Shown: positions 63,842 through 64,000 of the stretch, piece after piece
Layout of the letters: every line of letters starts with the position of its first letter
Position numbering within the stretch: the stretch's first letter is position 1
Source of the DNA: Allomuricauda sp. ARW1Y1
GTDB lineage: Bacteria > Bacteroidota > Bacteroidia > Flavobacteriales > Flavobacteriaceae
DNA: 64,000 nucleotides
Assembly: GCF_013407935.1 (NCBI RefSeq)
Contig: NZ_JACBZU010000003.1
Location: 1-64,000 of the forward strand
Direction of reading: 5' to 3'
The notes under the pieces: generated by a model
What the model was told of the DNA's origin: nothing
What the model saw: only the letters and a program-made list of their open reading frames with translations
Databases searched by the model: none
Made by a program: the position numbers and the translations under genes

Positions 63842-64000
63842 ACGGTTTATATTATGTATTGTCCTATGTTGTGTCACATGTATTTCTACCGGGCAAAATC
63901 AACAAAAATTGGTTTTAGATTCGCTGCCCCCCATAATAGGTTCAGATCTTGATGTCGGCAATGGCTTTGCAGGAATGATGGGTGGTGAACAGGAAGGTGT
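63831..64000 (+). CDS. nanM: NanM-like mutarotase, 5' end only
   Basis: The frame opens at the ATG 63831, inside the end of the GH20 gene, and runs off the window. The visible 56 residues are a signal peptide (RFILCIVLCCVTCIS) and LPPIIGSDLDVGNGFAGMMGGEQEG, which resembles the first Kelch blade of cyclically permuted mutarotases (N-acetylneuraminate epimerase). This would convert alpha- to beta-sialic acid in the periplasm, which fits the row. The call is based on few residues and on context. Confidence 0.5.
   Translation, partial: MTIKRFILCIVLCCVTCISTGQNQQKLVLDSLPPIIGSDLDVGNGFAGMMGGEQEG

Noticed and set aside
1-64000. CRISPR arrays, rRNA, tRNA and insertion sequences
   Set aside because: No regularly spaced repeats, no rRNA or tRNA sequence and no transposase was recognised in either strand.

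Overview
The window looks like a chromosomal stretch of a marine-type member of the Flavobacteriaceae (Bacteroidota). The reasons are two SusC/SusD pairs, TonB plug and carboxypeptidase-regulatory domains, RteC, a Bacteroidetes-type Tra transfer operon, DUF6520/MauE and WG-repeat proteins, scarce Shine-Dalgarno sites, and promoters of the TTG / TAnnTTTG kind. No rRNA, tRNA or CRISPR array was seen.

Layout. (1) About 1-6.1 kb is an AT-rich island with all genes on the minus strand: an Ig-like protein with two DUF4407 membrane proteins, a lipoprotein, a three-gene operon of TIR protein, small membrane protein and DUF1863/ThsB-like TIR protein, and a small HTH regulator. Its gaps hold hairpins and a repeated TAACG-n-TGGCTATRA motif, so it resembles a stack of mobile cassettes carrying a Thoeris-like defence candidate. 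(2) 6.6-13.4 kb is a SusC/SusD pair plus a secreted zinc metalloprotease, ended by a bidirectional terminator. (3) 13.5-19.2 kb holds DUF6520, MauE/DoxX, a PAS-AraC regulator, a STAS-like protein, an 801-residue alpha-oxoamine-synthase/GNAT fusion and RteC. Three copies of a 17-bp inverted repeat mark two promoter regions here. (4) 19.5-32 kb is an envelope cluster: DUF805, an HExxH protein with YD-like repeats, a 2193-residue alpha-2-macroglobulin with a TonB-plug insert, a WG-repeat lipoprotein and a small lipoprotein.

(5) 32.1-41 kb is part of a conjugative element: large palindromes, an excisionase-like HTH, a winged-helix-like protein, a DnaC-like ATPase and traE-F-G-I-J-K-M-N. No relaxase, coupling protein or integrase is present in the window. 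(6) 41-49.8 kb starts with a decayed HigA-like antitoxin, then a cytoplasmic histidine kinase and sigma-54 response regulator, two Rnk/GreA-like proteins, a 4-helix membrane protein, a Cys-rich miniprotein, glutamate dehydrogenase and a SulP transporter. (7) 49.9-51.5 kb holds a gene remnant and a CynX/NimT-type MFS exporter. (8) 52.0-64.0 kb is a sialoglycan utilisation locus: N-acetylneuraminate lyase, NanO/NanU-like SusC/SusD, a GntR/FCD regulator, N-acylglucosamine 2-epimerase, sialidase, GH20 hexosaminidase and the start of a NanM-like mutarotase.

How they work together. In region 8 the secreted sialidase and hexosaminidase would trim glycans, SusC/SusD would import sialic acid, NanM would set the anomer, the lyase would make ManNAc and the epimerase GlcNAc. 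Three copies of TTATGTnnnACATAA sit before the lyase, SusC and epimerase genes and are the likely operators of the GntR protein. All names rest on motif reading; no database search was run.
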